This document shows, in pieces, positions 11,928-25,049 of a stretch of DNA of 64,000 nt. The stretch is from Tricholomella constricta (Eukaryota; Basidiomycota; Agaricomycetes; Agaricales; Lyophyllaceae), in contig JAACJP010000001.1 in assembly GCA_013368375.1 (NCBI GenBank), positions 1,860,001 to 1,924,000 of the forward strand. The letters are read 5' to 3'. A program made the translations under genes and the position numbers. Under the pieces are notes generated by a model, which was given only the letters and a program-made list of their open reading frames with translations, made no database searches and was not told the DNA's origin. The stretch's first letter is position 1, and each line of letters starts with the position of its first letter.

Positions 11928-12336
11928 ATGTTTCGTACGCTCGCACTGATCCTATGTCTCGCGTTTGGCCTCGTCTCCGCCAACTTTGAGTTCTTCGGAA
12001 ACATGTTCGGGCACCAACAACACCAACAACAACAGCAACGTTCTGGCGCATCCCAATGGGCATCACAAGTAGAGAACGGTACGTACCCCAGTCTCCTGTA
12101 TACATTACGCATGGAATCAATGAATCGCTTCAGTGCAATGCTCACAATACCTCTGCCCAAAAACGCTGGACTGTGTCGCGCGGCCCGTCGACTGCCCGTG
12201 TCCTGACGTGCAGGACGTCAAGTGCACGATCCCGGATCAGGGGAACAGCAATGAAGCTACGGTTGTGTGTGTAAGGGGGCAGAACGAGTGCGCTGAGGTG
12301 GAACGTTTGATGCGGAGAGGCTCGAAGACAAGATAG
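11928..12336 (+). CDS. LCL2: Long chronological lifespan protein 2 (LCL2)
   Basis: Two exons, 11928-12078 and 12134-12336. The product is a small secretory-pathway protein: signal peptide [18 protein letters not shown], then [10 protein letters not shown], a glutamine/histidine tract, and the cysteine-rich core [19 protein letters not shown] followed by CPC. This arrangement (signal peptide, NF-x-FF-x-MFG, Q-rich linker, CS-x-YLCP-x-TL-x-CV) matches the fungal LCL2 family, an ER protein linked to ER-associated degradation in yeast (family knowledge). The length of about 118 residues is normal. The ATG at 11928 is the one directly before the signal peptide; the open frame upstream is chance. 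Confidence 0.88.
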
Positions 12337-12621
12337 AAGTGGGTTCGGTCTCTTAAGGAGGATTGAGGTTGTACGTTCATATTGTTTATTGGATTCAAAA
12401 AAAAGCCTATCCGGGGCGGAAACAACTCATGATATGTATCATACTTGCTAAAAGCACCCGCAGCCAACTGATCACCCGTCCAGCATCTAGAAGCCTTTCC
12501 CATAAGGATTGATGTAGCCTCCAGCGGCCTCTAGTTGTAGGAACAACGTCGTGAGCGCTCAGTCAGGGTAGATTCAGTGCAGGGGGTATACGAGTCAAAA
12601 GCATCATTGGATTAGGGCACA

Positions 12622-13250
12622 TCACTTCGTGAACACAGATTCCACATCATTCTAAGGAAAGCGAATCTTAAAATCGTGTTATTCGGTGCGCAACGACGAA
12701 TTGCACGCACCTTCTCGTATTCGGCATATCTCCAATCATGCGGATCCGGGCCCTCATTATGCACTATCGAATGGCCTTTCAATGTCATTCCGCCCACCAT
12801 CAGAGTCTCGTAAAGTGTCAGGAACACTTGGACTCGTTGGGAGTGCACTGTGACCGGCAAACCCTGCTGTCGAAGCCACGCGACCTGGTGATATGGCATA
12901 TGACCCGACGCAAGCACCACGATCGTTAAGATAAGCGCGACGAGCCACACGACCGTCAGGAGATAGCCTGAAAAGATGGCAGTCGAGAAGTACGACGGTG
13001 CTTCGGGGGTGCGCTTGCGTCGGCCAATAAGGATGACGCCGATGTGGTACAGGAGGGTGTATACGGAGATGCAGGGGTTGAGCCGCATCGAGAGGTAGCC
13101 CAAGTCGAGCATGGAGACGATGAGAAGTGCGCATGCGCCCGGCATGGAGGCGCAGGTGAAGAGGACGATACTCCGCGGGATCGGAAGGGGCGAGGGCGGG
13201 AAAAACTGGACCTTGAGAAACGCCGGGAGCTCAGCTCTGGGCAGTTTCAT
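12622..13250 (-). CDS. Small multi-pass membrane protein, unknown function
   Basis: From the ATG at 13250 the frame encodes at least three clear hydrophobic segments (around SIVLFTCASMPGACALLIV, CISVYTLLYHIGVILIG and LLTVVWLVALILTIVVL) and a weaker fourth, with a basic loop GRRKR after the second. I favour a canonical intron at 12652-12710 (GTGCGT...CCTTAG), giving the ending EYEKNDVESVFTK and a stop at 12622. Read unspliced, the frame stops at 12612 instead. No family is recognised; small tetraspan-like proteins of unknown role are common in Agaricomycetes. Confidence 0.5.
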
Positions 13251-13756
13251 CGAGGCAAGGCGGGCGTTTTGCTAACGATGACCAGCACCGAGCGTTTGTA
13301 GGGAGTGACCAGCACTTTGACGATGGCAAGATGCAGGCGCCGACGCTGAAAGCTGCGATTTCCATTCCTTGCGCTTACGCGGTGTCGCTATAGCACTGCC
13401 TCTTGGGTTTCACCATCATCATTATACGGACGGCCTCGCCGCAATTTCCGCCAATGCGCATAAGTTGCTTGAGCTCATCACACGACATGGCATGATGGTC
13501 TTTCTGACCATTTCCATGGCTTTTAGGGTCTCTTCTTGCTTCGGCGAAATCGTGACGGCATCCTTTACGCTTCAGACAACATAATCAGCTTCTACATGGT
13601 TCCGCTTCTTCATATAAAGCTACATGGTCCCACAACTTGACGCGTTCTTTCCCTCACTATTGCATCGCTGTTGTTATCTGGCACAATGCTCCCAGCACTG
13701 AACCACGTTCTTATAAATTCTCTCGCTGCGTGGATACCTGCGTCATATTATCAAGC
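13251..13756. other. Divergent intergenic region
   Basis: About 500 bases between the opposed starts of the membrane-protein gene (13250, minus) and the PEBP gene (13757, plus), so presumably both promoters. A TATA-like TATAAAG lies near 13613 and a TTATAAATT near 13711. No coding signal seen. Confidence 0.4.
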
Positions 13757-14719
13757 ATGCTCTTTATTTTCGCCCTTGCACTCTCTCTTCTACCTGTGCT
13801 TTACGCCCAGACCAACTCTTCGCCTTTGGCTAATGTCACTCAGGCGTTCTCACAGGCGCAAATCGTTCCGGATGTTCTTCCGTCTTTCGCACCAACAGCT
13901 CTTGCGAACATCACCTTCTCAGCATCTACAACCAATCAAGTCCTTAACGTTACACCCGGTGCTCTCTTGACCGAACCTCGTAAGAACAATTATTCGAATC
14001 AATGCTTAGCATGCCGCCTCAACGATGGAACAGAAACGGCGACGGAGCCAGCGTTTTCCCTCATATCAAGCGGCACAGCCCAAGTTGCCAATCAGACATA
14101 CGTGCTAGCGTTAGTGGATCCAGACGCTCCCTCCCCTCAAAATACCAGCTTATCGCAGTTCCTTCATTTCTTGGGAGGCGGGTTCCGCGTGAACGGCACG
14201 TCCGGCGACCCCACGCGACTTGCCAACCAAAGCGCGGCCCTCATGGATTACTTCCCGCCAACACCCCCTGCAGGATCCCCACCGCACCGGTCAGTGGCGA
14301 ATCCTCATCCTTCCAACTCATAAATTGACTCTGTTGCCAGGTACGTCTTAGTGGTATACAGCCAACCGAGTGGTTTTGCGGACTCCGCGCCCTCCTTCGT
14401 CAACGTCTCGACACCGAGGAACAACTTCAACCTCACGGCATTCGCTACGTCTGTGCAACTTGGCAACCCAGTAGCCGGGAATTTCTTCCTTGTCGGCCCC
14501 GACAATAGCACTACCACTGGCACTATGACCTCTGCGATGCCGACCGGTACCGAGACTGCGCCTCCTTCCACTGGCACTGTGAGTGCATCGGATGGGCCAG
14601 CCGCACCAACGACTACGAGCTCTAATGATGCACTCACCAGTTCGCAGAGCGCGATTGGGATGGCAGGTAGCCTTTCCCTGATTTTATTCATGGTGGCTGG
14701 AGAATTGTGGATCTTTTGA
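13757..14719 (+). CDS. Secreted PEBP-family protein, likely GPI-anchored
   Basis: Exons 13757-13979, 14034-14289 and 14341-14719. A signal peptide (MLFIFALALSLLPVLYAQ) is followed by a phosphatidylethanolamine-binding-protein fold with the ligand-site signature VLALVDPDAPSP, LSQFLHFLGGGF and YFPPTPPAGSPPHRYV. After the fold comes a Ser/Thr-rich linker and a C-terminal hydrophobic tail (GMAGSLSLILFMVAGELWIF), the layout of a GPI-anchor signal. Several N-x-S/T sites fit a surface glycoprotein. The first intron (13980-14033, GTAAGA...CAG) is 54 bases with no stop, so retaining it would add 18 in-frame residues. PEBP proteins bind lipids or act as protease/kinase regulators; the substrate here is unknown. 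Confidence 0.85.
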
Positions 14720-14901
14720 ATTTCTGATTCGTACTCGTACATATGCTGGAAATATACCTAGTTTTTCAAAGTCTCATTTTTTCACTGTGATTTTGTGCGG
14801 TCTTTTATATAAGAATCTTATCTTATCTTTGTTTGTGCAATGTTTGCTCCGACCTTGGTCAGATAGCGTTTAGCCTCAGTGCGTTCAACGTTGACACAAC
14901 G

Positions 14902-15370
14902 ATGGCACTGGCACGGCCGACTGTAAGTCTGCGACTTCTCTGAAAAACTCTTGCTGACAATAGATTCTCAGACGAAACTCCCTCCAGGTGCCAATCGTAT
15001 CTTGTTTGTTAAGAACCTGAACTACCAAATTACTGGAGAGGACTTGTACGACTTGTTTGGGCGCTACGGCACCATTCGCCAAATTCGAATTGGGAACGAG
15101 CAGAAGACCAAAGGGACGGCATTCGTTGTTTTCGATGATGTTATGGATGTGCGTGCTGGGTCCTTCATGGCTGCAACGGTACACTAACTTCGTGCTCAGG
15201 CGAAAAACGCTCTCGACCATTTAAACGGTTTTCATCTCCAAGAGCGTTATATCGTCGTTCTCTATCATATGCCAGCCAAACAGGACGCTGCAGCCGCAAA
15301 GGCAGACCTAGCTCGCCGGGAAGAAGAGCTCGCAGCGCTAAAGAAAAAGCACGACATCGGGGATGATTAA
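14902..15370 (+). CDS. SF3B6: Splicing factor 3B subunit 6 (SF3b14/p14)
   Basis: Exons 14902-14922 (21 bases, MALARPT), 14972-15148 and 15200-15370. The protein is a single RRM of about 120 residues: ILFVKNLNYQITGEDLYDLF with RNP2-like ILFVKNL, and RNP1-like KGTAFVVFDD. It ends KKKHDIGDD. p14 sits in the U2 snRNP SF3b complex beside the branch-point adenosine. Length and the family stretch LPPGANRILFVKNL match SF3B6 closely, separating it from generic RRM proteins. Confidence 0.93.
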
Positions 15371-18300
15371 TGGGCCTTGTAGTAGGTTATCGCAGCAGCA
15401 TGTTCGGTCGCTAAAACAATGAGGAATGTTCTTGGTGCGTGCAGCAGCATTGGGAACGTGATGACTTGGAATTCAACGGTTGCATGTATCAGAGTATGTC
15501 CGACGTGCTTTTTTTCTCTACTTCCTCATTCCACTTCGCTTTATCCCAGGCCGACTGTCATCTATCCCCCTCTATCCTTGGCTCATTCTTTTCCGACATC
15601 TTTTCACGGCTGACCTCGTGCTGCAACGCAGGCTGGACATAGCCTATCAATGTGAGGCGAGTATTGCTGAGGGTATTGGCGGCTTTGAAAGCTTGAGGAT
15701 AAGTCTGCCGAACACTTAGACGACGCGACGTACTATTGCCAGCACGTTTTTAGGCACAATGGCGGTACGCAATGTTTTGGGTGAGCTGGGCTGAATTTAC
15801 AATTCACCAAGTCGCATTTGATCTGACGACTTGTCAGTCGGGTGTTTAGGCGTAACTATATGAGGCAGTACCTCTTCGTCAGGCTAATGACATTGTGTAA
15901 GAATTGGTTTTGAGAAAGTTCATGACGACAAACCAGCGTTACACCATGGCCACACCTGTTCATCGCAATGAGGAGTCGACCAATCCGAGAAATAGGAACC
16001 TACTTTTTATACACATTTCGAACCCTTCTCTCAAAAAGTAAGTAGCTATAAAGATGTCGCATTTGTGACTTACCTGCGCCAATAACACATGCTGGGGAGA
16101 AAGATGGGAGCGACCATTTCAAGATAACCAGCCAATTTATAGGATTCATCAGGAGCTCGCCACGTCCTCGGAACTTCACGCATGATAATTCGCACACGAA
16201 TCTGAACGCAGAAGTACAGGCTCTAGGGACGTCAGGTAGTATCCTGGAATTTTGCAAACGAAATGACCTAAAATAGGAAAGAAGATGCAGGCTTTCCGGC
16301 AGCCTTCAAGCGAATCCTTAGAGTTGTCGATGTGTTCCACGACAGGTGGTATCGCCACTGAGAAGTGCTTGGTTTGTCCCGTGAGAGGCTCTCGATGTGC
16401 CGACTCGATACACGACTATCTAACTTCGGAGCAGCGACTTTTCCCTCAGAAGCCTACTAAGCGATACTCTTCAGGCGAACGTCGAAATTATACCCTATAT
16501 ATGTTCCCCGCCGTGGTCGACATGATGCACTTTCCTGTCGTCCTTTTTCTGAAATCTGGATCCAGACGACCAGCACATTTGGACACAAACCTGGAGGTCT
16601 CGCCGACGGCCGTGTCACCACTCATGGTTTTTCCATAGATACATGTCTGTCACATCATCTGATCAGACAGCATCTTCTCGTCTCTATTCACACACGAACT
16701 GTCTGGTTCCTTCAACTCTGGTTCCAACCATGCGGAATCGCAGTCGCTTTCCCTCTGCTAGGGTCGCTTTTTACTGCCTCGTTCCCTCGGCATCTCCATG
16801 TTACAGCATACCTTTCCATTTTTCGACACCTGTTAAGCTATTTTGGTTCTGAGTTTAGGGAGCCCCATCTAGTGACGGACGATGGGCCATTACAGAGACC
16901 AAATCAGGACCCAACCCTGAATCAGAACTCGACGATGCGGGTTTATTACCATCATGCTCTCGATTTGTTTCCGCCTCTCTGAACTCAAAAGTCGCCACCC
17001 ATCTTCGTAGTGTTTAACATACAGGGACCTGCCTGGAAAAGATCGCGGGCGAGGACCCGATTAATCGACGATCCGATCCAAGGTTCTTCGTAACTTTGAT
17101 TGCGCATTCCCCTTCTCTTAAAATTAAATCACAGATCGACCTTTATTTCAGCAAAGCGTGGTTCTAAGATGCGCCTTTCCACGAGGAGCATTCTCAGGCG
17201 AAACTCTTGGTTTCTCGCTAATGTTCACCCAACGCCTCAAATATCGGTTCACTAGTTGTCACAAGCTCTGTCTTATATCCCTCCTATACGTTACCGGCGG
17301 CGTAGACGCTCTTGACCGGGACTGCTGCTCGGCTAGAAGCTCGGCGTTCTCTAGAGCCACCCTTGTCTACGAAGCGCGGCGGGCCATGAGCACACTCACA
17401 TCGTGCCCCGTGTTGGGGCTCGTTCTCGCATCACTCACTTCTGCCATGTTTTGCCGACACCCAGTCGCGGAGGCATTCTATTGGTACCACCATCGTATTT
17501 CTGATGGATTCGTGCGTTGCACAATGCGGAAACCCTGTTGGAGAGAAGTCCCTCTCTACAACCCTAACTTCAATCTCTGATCTCACCAAATTATCATCTT
17601 GATATAGAAGCTCGCAAGCGAATGTCTACCCTTGCTGCGCAGTGGGTTCCGCGTGAAGAAGGAACGAAGAACTACTACCCTGTGCTACATGTATCAACAC
17701 TTCTGGGATCAGCCACACCGCTGGTCGATGTGAATTTCCTTCCACCACTGTCACCGCTGACGAAAATATCTCCCGACGTCAGAATTTCTTTACATAATAA
17801 GAACGGCCCTGGGCGTCACTACGATGAAGATTCCATCGGTCTGCCACTTGAGAACCTGACACTGAGCCCGAATGCTTTCCGAAATCTAGAGAATTCAAAC
17901 AATATGGAACGGAACCTCAACTTGGCTCTTGGCCCACAGAGCCACCATTCGGTGTCACTTTATTACCGCTGCGCGACGAACCGGTCCTGTGCCACAGGGA
18001 CAAACCCGAGCGGCGTGCATCCTTATACAAGATATATAACTGGCGCATACTGACAAGTGCATAGGGAAAAATCCCGGCTGTCCGCGTCCAATAGGCCCGG
18101 GCGCCATGCAATATGCGCAAGAGAGTCAAAATTTTAGATACCTATGATTTTTCAGGCTCTGATTGCGCTGGTTCGGCGGTCCACGTATCACATCCCACAC
18201 TTGGGATGTTTGACCTATTCTGCCCTCCCACGCGCAGCAGTACTTTTTTCGTGTTGGAAGCCATAGATATTAAGCGTTTAACTTTCTGTAGTAGACCTTA

Positions 18301-19681
18301 CTAAACAAGCAACATAAGTCCACATGGGCATCGAGCCTCGCCACGAGTGTCGTTCCTTCAAATAGCCTTAGGGAAAGTTGGTGCATGAAAGGAAACTAAC
18401 AGAGTTCCCTAGCGGCCGTGTGATGAAGATGGCAAACAACCTTCGAAGGAGCCCTCAGAATGCGCATGGAAACCGTGGACAGATGTAGACGCAAATGTAA
18501 GGCAGTCGAAACTCTCCGCGGATACCTTCCATAAGCGACCGTTCACGAAGCTTTTGTGTCCACTACGGGCGAACAAGGCCTCTCTTATGACCTCTAGTGC
18601 GAGACTCTCCCGACGCATCGCAGACTAGACCACTCAAGTTTATTCCACTTAGGCAACGCCCTTCTCGGAATCCAAATCTGCATGTACGAGGCAGGACGAG
18701 GCGAATCTGATCCTGCAATTCTCCGGGAACTGCTTTCACCTTATGGGCATCTCCACTTTCGGGCATCTTTGAAACTGTCTCCACAAGTTTTCAAGAATGT
18801 GAATTTCACTAACCGAGGACGGGGAATTGCCGGGATGTCAAGTTGTGTGTAGACAGGTGGAGACGCGTTCCAAACTTCCACCCCAGAGCCTTCGCATCAA
18901 TCCTGTGGTCGGCCGTGTGGCACGAGCGGAAGCAATTTTCAAAATCGTGGCAAAGCCTGGATTTCAGGCTCAAAACAAAGGCAGAAGAGCGCCGCGATCA
19001 CTCTAGGAAATCACGCTAATTGTTCGAAGGCAAGCAAGGTCAGGATGCCGTTAGACGCGTCGCTAACGACTCGGCCCAAGTCCCAGCACAGTCCTCAGAG
19101 GTTGAATAGCTGGAACAGCAACCGCAAACTCCACGAGATCCATGCCGATTCAGACACCCCCTGTATCTCGACGAAGCTCACCGCAGTAAGTGCCATGGCA
19201 AAGATATGGACGGTGATAACTATCATGAGGTTGACAGCGAAATTACAGCAGCTGAGTGACGGTGGCATCATAGTTTTTAAGAAGTTGTCAAGGCCTGGCC
19301 ACTGCAATAGAATAAAAAAGACGGGACTGAGCAATCGTCGCTTAAAGACAATTCCACGGCCTACATAAGTAGTACCACGCAGGTCAGGACAAGACTTAAG
19401 CGTTCGAACCTGCAGAAGCATCGATAGACTGAATAAATTAGATCGAGAAAAACTGGGGAATGGTGACCAAGAATAGTTCAACCCTTCATCGTGCTAGCTC
19501 CGTTTCGAGCTGGAGTCGTCGAACTTACAGTTGCTTCACGCGTTTTTTCTTTTCTTTTTGGTGTATGCTAATTTAATAGTAGGCCTTTTATAAGGGTATA
19601 GTGTAGCCATACCCATCAAGAGACGTTGATGGTAATAAAGAATGAGAAAGTCTAATGGGTAGTCGACATCACACAAAGCAT
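15371..19681. other. 4.3-kb gene-poor stretch
   Basis: No recognisable protein, tRNA, rRNA or snRNA. Open frames here (for example 17158-17580, 17622-18053, and 19095-19481 on the minus strand) are short and show no family motif. The stretch is out of character with the packed surroundings and could be decayed mobile DNA, an unannotated fast-evolving gene or a long non-coding RNA locus. Confidence 0.4.
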
Positions 19682-21002
19682 TTAGCCAGATCCTACAGAC
19701 AAGGCCGTGAGCAGAAAGATCAAATACGAATACAGTGTGAACACGTACCACCTGAGTAGACCTTGCCGAACATCACTTGCTGGAGCTTGTCGTAGAGCGA
19801 AAGCACACCAGCGCCAGCAACACCACGTAGAATGTTGGCACCAGCACCCTTGAACAGGGACTTCGTACCCTCCTTGGCGACAATCTGGGAGCCGGCATCG
19901 AACATGGACTTGTAGTTGACACCAGAGCCGGAAGTCATCATCATGCGACGACTATTGAGACAATGAGCATCATAGATAGATGAGGGTTGACCATGTGACA
20001 TACCGGATAGTGTCGAGAGGATATGAAGCAAGGCCAGCACCGATAGTGACACCCCAACCGAGACCAAAGGAAGCCAGGAACGAACCCTCAAGGGCACCAA
20101 CGAGGACGACGGGCTCTGAAATAGAATGAGCGATGATTGCATTGAGATGAACAAGCGGACGCACTGAGCGAATCGTAGACACCGAAGTAGAGACCACGAT
20201 AAACGATGATACCAACGACCGAGGGAACGAATCCACGGTAGAGACCGGCGATACCATCAGAGGCCAAAGTCTTTTTGTAGACGTCCACCAAGCCGTTGAA
20301 CTGACGAGCTCCTCCACCCTTGGCCGACTTGGCGTCGTTAGCCAACCGTGTACGAGCGTAGTCCAAAGAGTAGACGAAGAGGAGCGAAGAAGCACCAGCA
20401 GCACCACCAGAGGCGACGTTGCCAGCAAACCACTTCCAGTAACCCTCGCTCTTCTTGAAGCCGAACAGGGACTTGAAGTAGTCCTCTGCAAAAAAGTTTA
20501 GAAGTGAAATAAGACGTGTCTGAAGGGTCCGACGCACTGAACGCAAAATTGAGAGCCTGGGTAGGGAAGTACCGGATGACGTTGGCGGTGTTTCCTCGCC
20601 AGAGGGAAACGAGACCCTCCTCCCTGTACGTGCGACTGAAAGCATCGCCGACGCCCTTGTAGGGGGTGGCGAGACGACCCTGCTTGATCTACAAAATGAC
20701 GTGTCAGTACGCCAGGCATGTATGGAATTCGGTTAAGGGAGAACCATCTCATCCTGGTTCTGGACCAGGAGCTTGATGCGCTCAATGGGAGCGGCAGAGG
20801 TTTTTGCGACGGCCTAAGTAGATGAATTGTTAGAAGGCTATGATACATGTCGCGTGCATGAAAAAAACGTACAGCAGACACACCACCCATAAGGAAATCG
20901 ACTGTACACATAGAACGTTGAACACGGCATAGAATGAGCAATGGAACCTGGGGACGCACCAGCGAAATCCTTCGGGCTTTTGACCCTCTTAACTTCGGCC
21001 AT
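19682..21002 (-). CDS. AAC: Mitochondrial ADP/ATP carrier
   Basis: The inner-membrane antiporter exchanging cytosolic ADP for matrix ATP. About 310 residues with three mitochondrial-carrier repeats, each with its PxD/ExxK/R-type motif: [20 protein letters not shown] and PLDTIRRRMM. RRRMMM, the nucleotide-carrier signature, is present and is created by splicing at about 19950-20005. Other landmarks are [22 protein letters not shown] (Trp in place of the first Phe here) and [11 protein letters not shown]. The start is [17 protein letters not shown] at 21002. The final exon is only 11 bases (19682-19692): splicing from 19749 gives the normal ending VYSGGSG-stop. Reading on without this intron gives a different, non-family tail. 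Confidence 0.95.
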
Positions 21003-21365
21003 TTTAGACGGAGGAGGGACCGGTGGATGAGTGGAGGTTTAGAGAAAGGTGGAGGTAGACGTTGTGAAAAGAGAGCGAAAAAAACTTGGCTATGAAAAGG
21101 ATTTCGGGAACCACCGGAACAAAGTTAACTCCGCTACACCCGACCCGGCTCGTCGGCAATGTCGCGGAGCTCGCATGTGGACGTGTCGCGGCTAAGCTCT
21201 GTACGTACGGCGTTCAGGACGGACTTTGCAGGGAGGGTGGAAATATGCACGGTTACATTGGTCGATGATAAAAACCATAACACATAGCTAGACTATAAAC
21301 TACAACGAGAATGTACGGCCATCACATGGTCGTTTTCTACAGAATAAATGACTAAAGAAAGACAC

Positions 21366-22994
<1,629 letters not shown>

Positions 22995-23082
22995 TTTGCA
23001 GGTTGGTTGGTTAAAGAGAGGCGGAGTTTCAAAATGACAAGTTTCCTGAGCTGGACGTGCCCGAAGCTCTTCAGCAGCCGCG
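22995..23082. promoter_or_regulatory. 88-base divergent promoter, eIF4A-III / SF3A3
   Basis: The start codons at 22994 (minus) and 23083 (plus) are 88 bases apart. The space must hold both 5' UTRs and a bidirectional promoter, unless elements lie inside the first exons. No TATA box is evident. Confidence 0.5.
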
Positions 23083-24948
23083 ATGGACTCCATTATCGAA
23101 CTTCAGCGACAGAACCACGAGGAGCTCGAGCGTTTCGAGCGCGGACTCTATTCGCTGCTCTCGCGCAACCAGCTTACACACGAGACCAGGCTACAGAGCG
23201 AGCACAAGGCCACCCAGATTCTTGACCGCATCCAGTCTAGGGTCTTGACTTTGAATTCTCTCTACCAGGACGAGGACGCGAGAAAGGTCGAGCTCGACCT
23301 TCTCTCCGCCCCCGTGCAGCAGAACGACCTTTCGGAATTTTACTCGCGGTTGGGGAAAATCCAGGAGCACCGCGCCAAGTACCCTGATGCTGTCCCAGGA
23401 GGTTTTGACCTCGAGCTTGCAGCCCTTCTTGATGAGCCGAATCAAGAAGATGAGGACTATGAAGAGGAAGACCGTGCGTGCTTTATTTTTTGACCTTCCA
23501 ATAACCACCTATGCATTGCCTTTCAGCCATATCTCTGCTGTTCTCGGGAGAAGAAGCGTATGGTAAATATGTCGATTTGTATGCGAACCACACAGCCTAT
23601 ACCAACTTGAAAAACATCGGGAAGCGACCGGGCTATCTTCAATATCTTGACTTGCTGCTCGCTGCTCAAAACGGGCCTGTTCATCAAGATCTACCGAAAG
23701 AGACGCGGTTTTCCAAGGATTATGAAACGTACGCACCACCTTCATCTCGTCATTATATCCTTTTGGCTTATATTCGGCAGATATATACAAAATTTGCATA
23801 CTTATCTGCTATCTTTCGCGAAGAGGACACAACCGCTTGTCGACATCCGTACTCAACAGCAAGAAGCTGAGGTCGAGTTCAACAAGCAATGGGAGGCTAA
23901 GGAGGTTGTTGGCTGGGAGGAAAGCAAACCGCAAGCACAGACGAACGGTAATGGTTCAGTGGGTATCTGGTGTGCTCCATGTACGTACTTTCGCTACGTC
24001 ATTCCCGTCGTCAGTAATTCCAACTTGACCATACAAGGTCAAAAGCAATATTCTAAGCAAACAGTGTACGACGCGCATCTCACGTCGAAAAGACATATCA
24101 AAGCCGCCGCCAGGCACGATGCCTCTGGTGCTCCCCCAAATCCTAATGGTCCTTCGACTCCAACCCCCGCCCCCATCGTAAAATCCTCCGCTGGAACCCG
24201 ATTACGAAACTCTGCGAAAAGCACACACCTTACCACCGCTCTCCTCGTGACACTCGTGCCTACGATCAACGATACGAAGGCAAACGTCGAGCGGAGGTTC
24301 TCTCTCACTGCGCGTGAGCGCGAACAAGAGTTACTGGACCAGGCGAAACCTCCGCCTCCCACCCCCGCCGCCACCAACGGTCCCGAGGACGAGGAAGAGG
24401 AGGAAGAGCGCATCTACAACCCTCTTAAGCTGCCTCTTGGTTGGGACGGGAAGCCCATTCCTTACTGGCTGTACAAACTCCATGGTCTTGGTGTGGAGTA
24501 CCGGTGCGAAATATGTTCCGACCATGTTTACATGGGAAGGTATGTGCCTTGTGATTTAGGTCTTGTGCGCGACTTATTCGTGACTTTCGTCCAGGAAAAA
24601 CTTCGACCGGCATTTTCAGGTACGCACACTCAACATGGTTATAGAGGTCTCGCGCTGAGTGCTTGAGCAGGAATCGAGACATGCCTTCGGTATGCGTGCT
24701 TTGGGTCTCCCGAACACAAAGCACTTTCACGAGATCACACGTATCGAAGATGCTCTCTCTCGTAGGTGAACCTGTCTGCCATCCGGCGTCATGCTGATGC
24801 AATTTTCTCCTCAGTGGCCGAGAAGCTTAAGCAAGAGGGCCGCCACGAGATCTTCGAGCAGGAGACGATGGAGGAACTGGAGGACGACGAAGGCAACGTG
24901 TATAACCGTAAGACTTACGAGGATCTCAAGAAGCAGGGCTTGATTTAG
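23083..24948 (+). CDS. SF3A3: Splicing factor 3A subunit 3 (SF3a60/PRP9)
   Basis: A U2 snRNP component. The N-terminal helical region ([20 protein letters not shown]) is followed by [20 protein letters not shown] and [11 protein letters not shown], then a first C2H2 finger [20 protein letters not shown], and near the end a matrin-type finger starting [20 protein letters not shown] and closing on ESRH. Several junctions are needed, at 23473/23527, within 23727-23781, and after CAP. One exon of 25 bases (about 24595-24619) supplies KNFDRHFQ. It ends [10 protein letters not shown], the conserved family ending. Between the fingers the protein has a low-complexity P/T/E-rich stretch. Confidence 0.94.
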
Positions 24949-25049
24949 GGTTCGCGGCATACTTACAAGTTGTACATGTTATATATATACGAAAGCGGGT
25001 AGTTGTCGTGTATCGTGTATCATAAGCTAGAGGTCATGGGTCAGCCTTT

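Noticed and set aside
17158..18053. Two plus-strand open frames of 140 and 143 codons
   Set aside because: No family motif, no clear splice partners, composition typical of non-coding DNA; the first begins at a non-ATG codon (GTG).
19400..19420. GTTCGAAC-like string resembling a tRNA B box
   Set aside because: No matching A box or foldable cloverleaf around it. A similar string near 26207 lies inside the synaptojanin gene.
19095..19481. Minus-strand 128-codon hydrophobic frame
   Set aside because: Hydrophobic stretches are suggestive, but there is no ATG-anchored conserved start, no recognisable family and no supporting exons.
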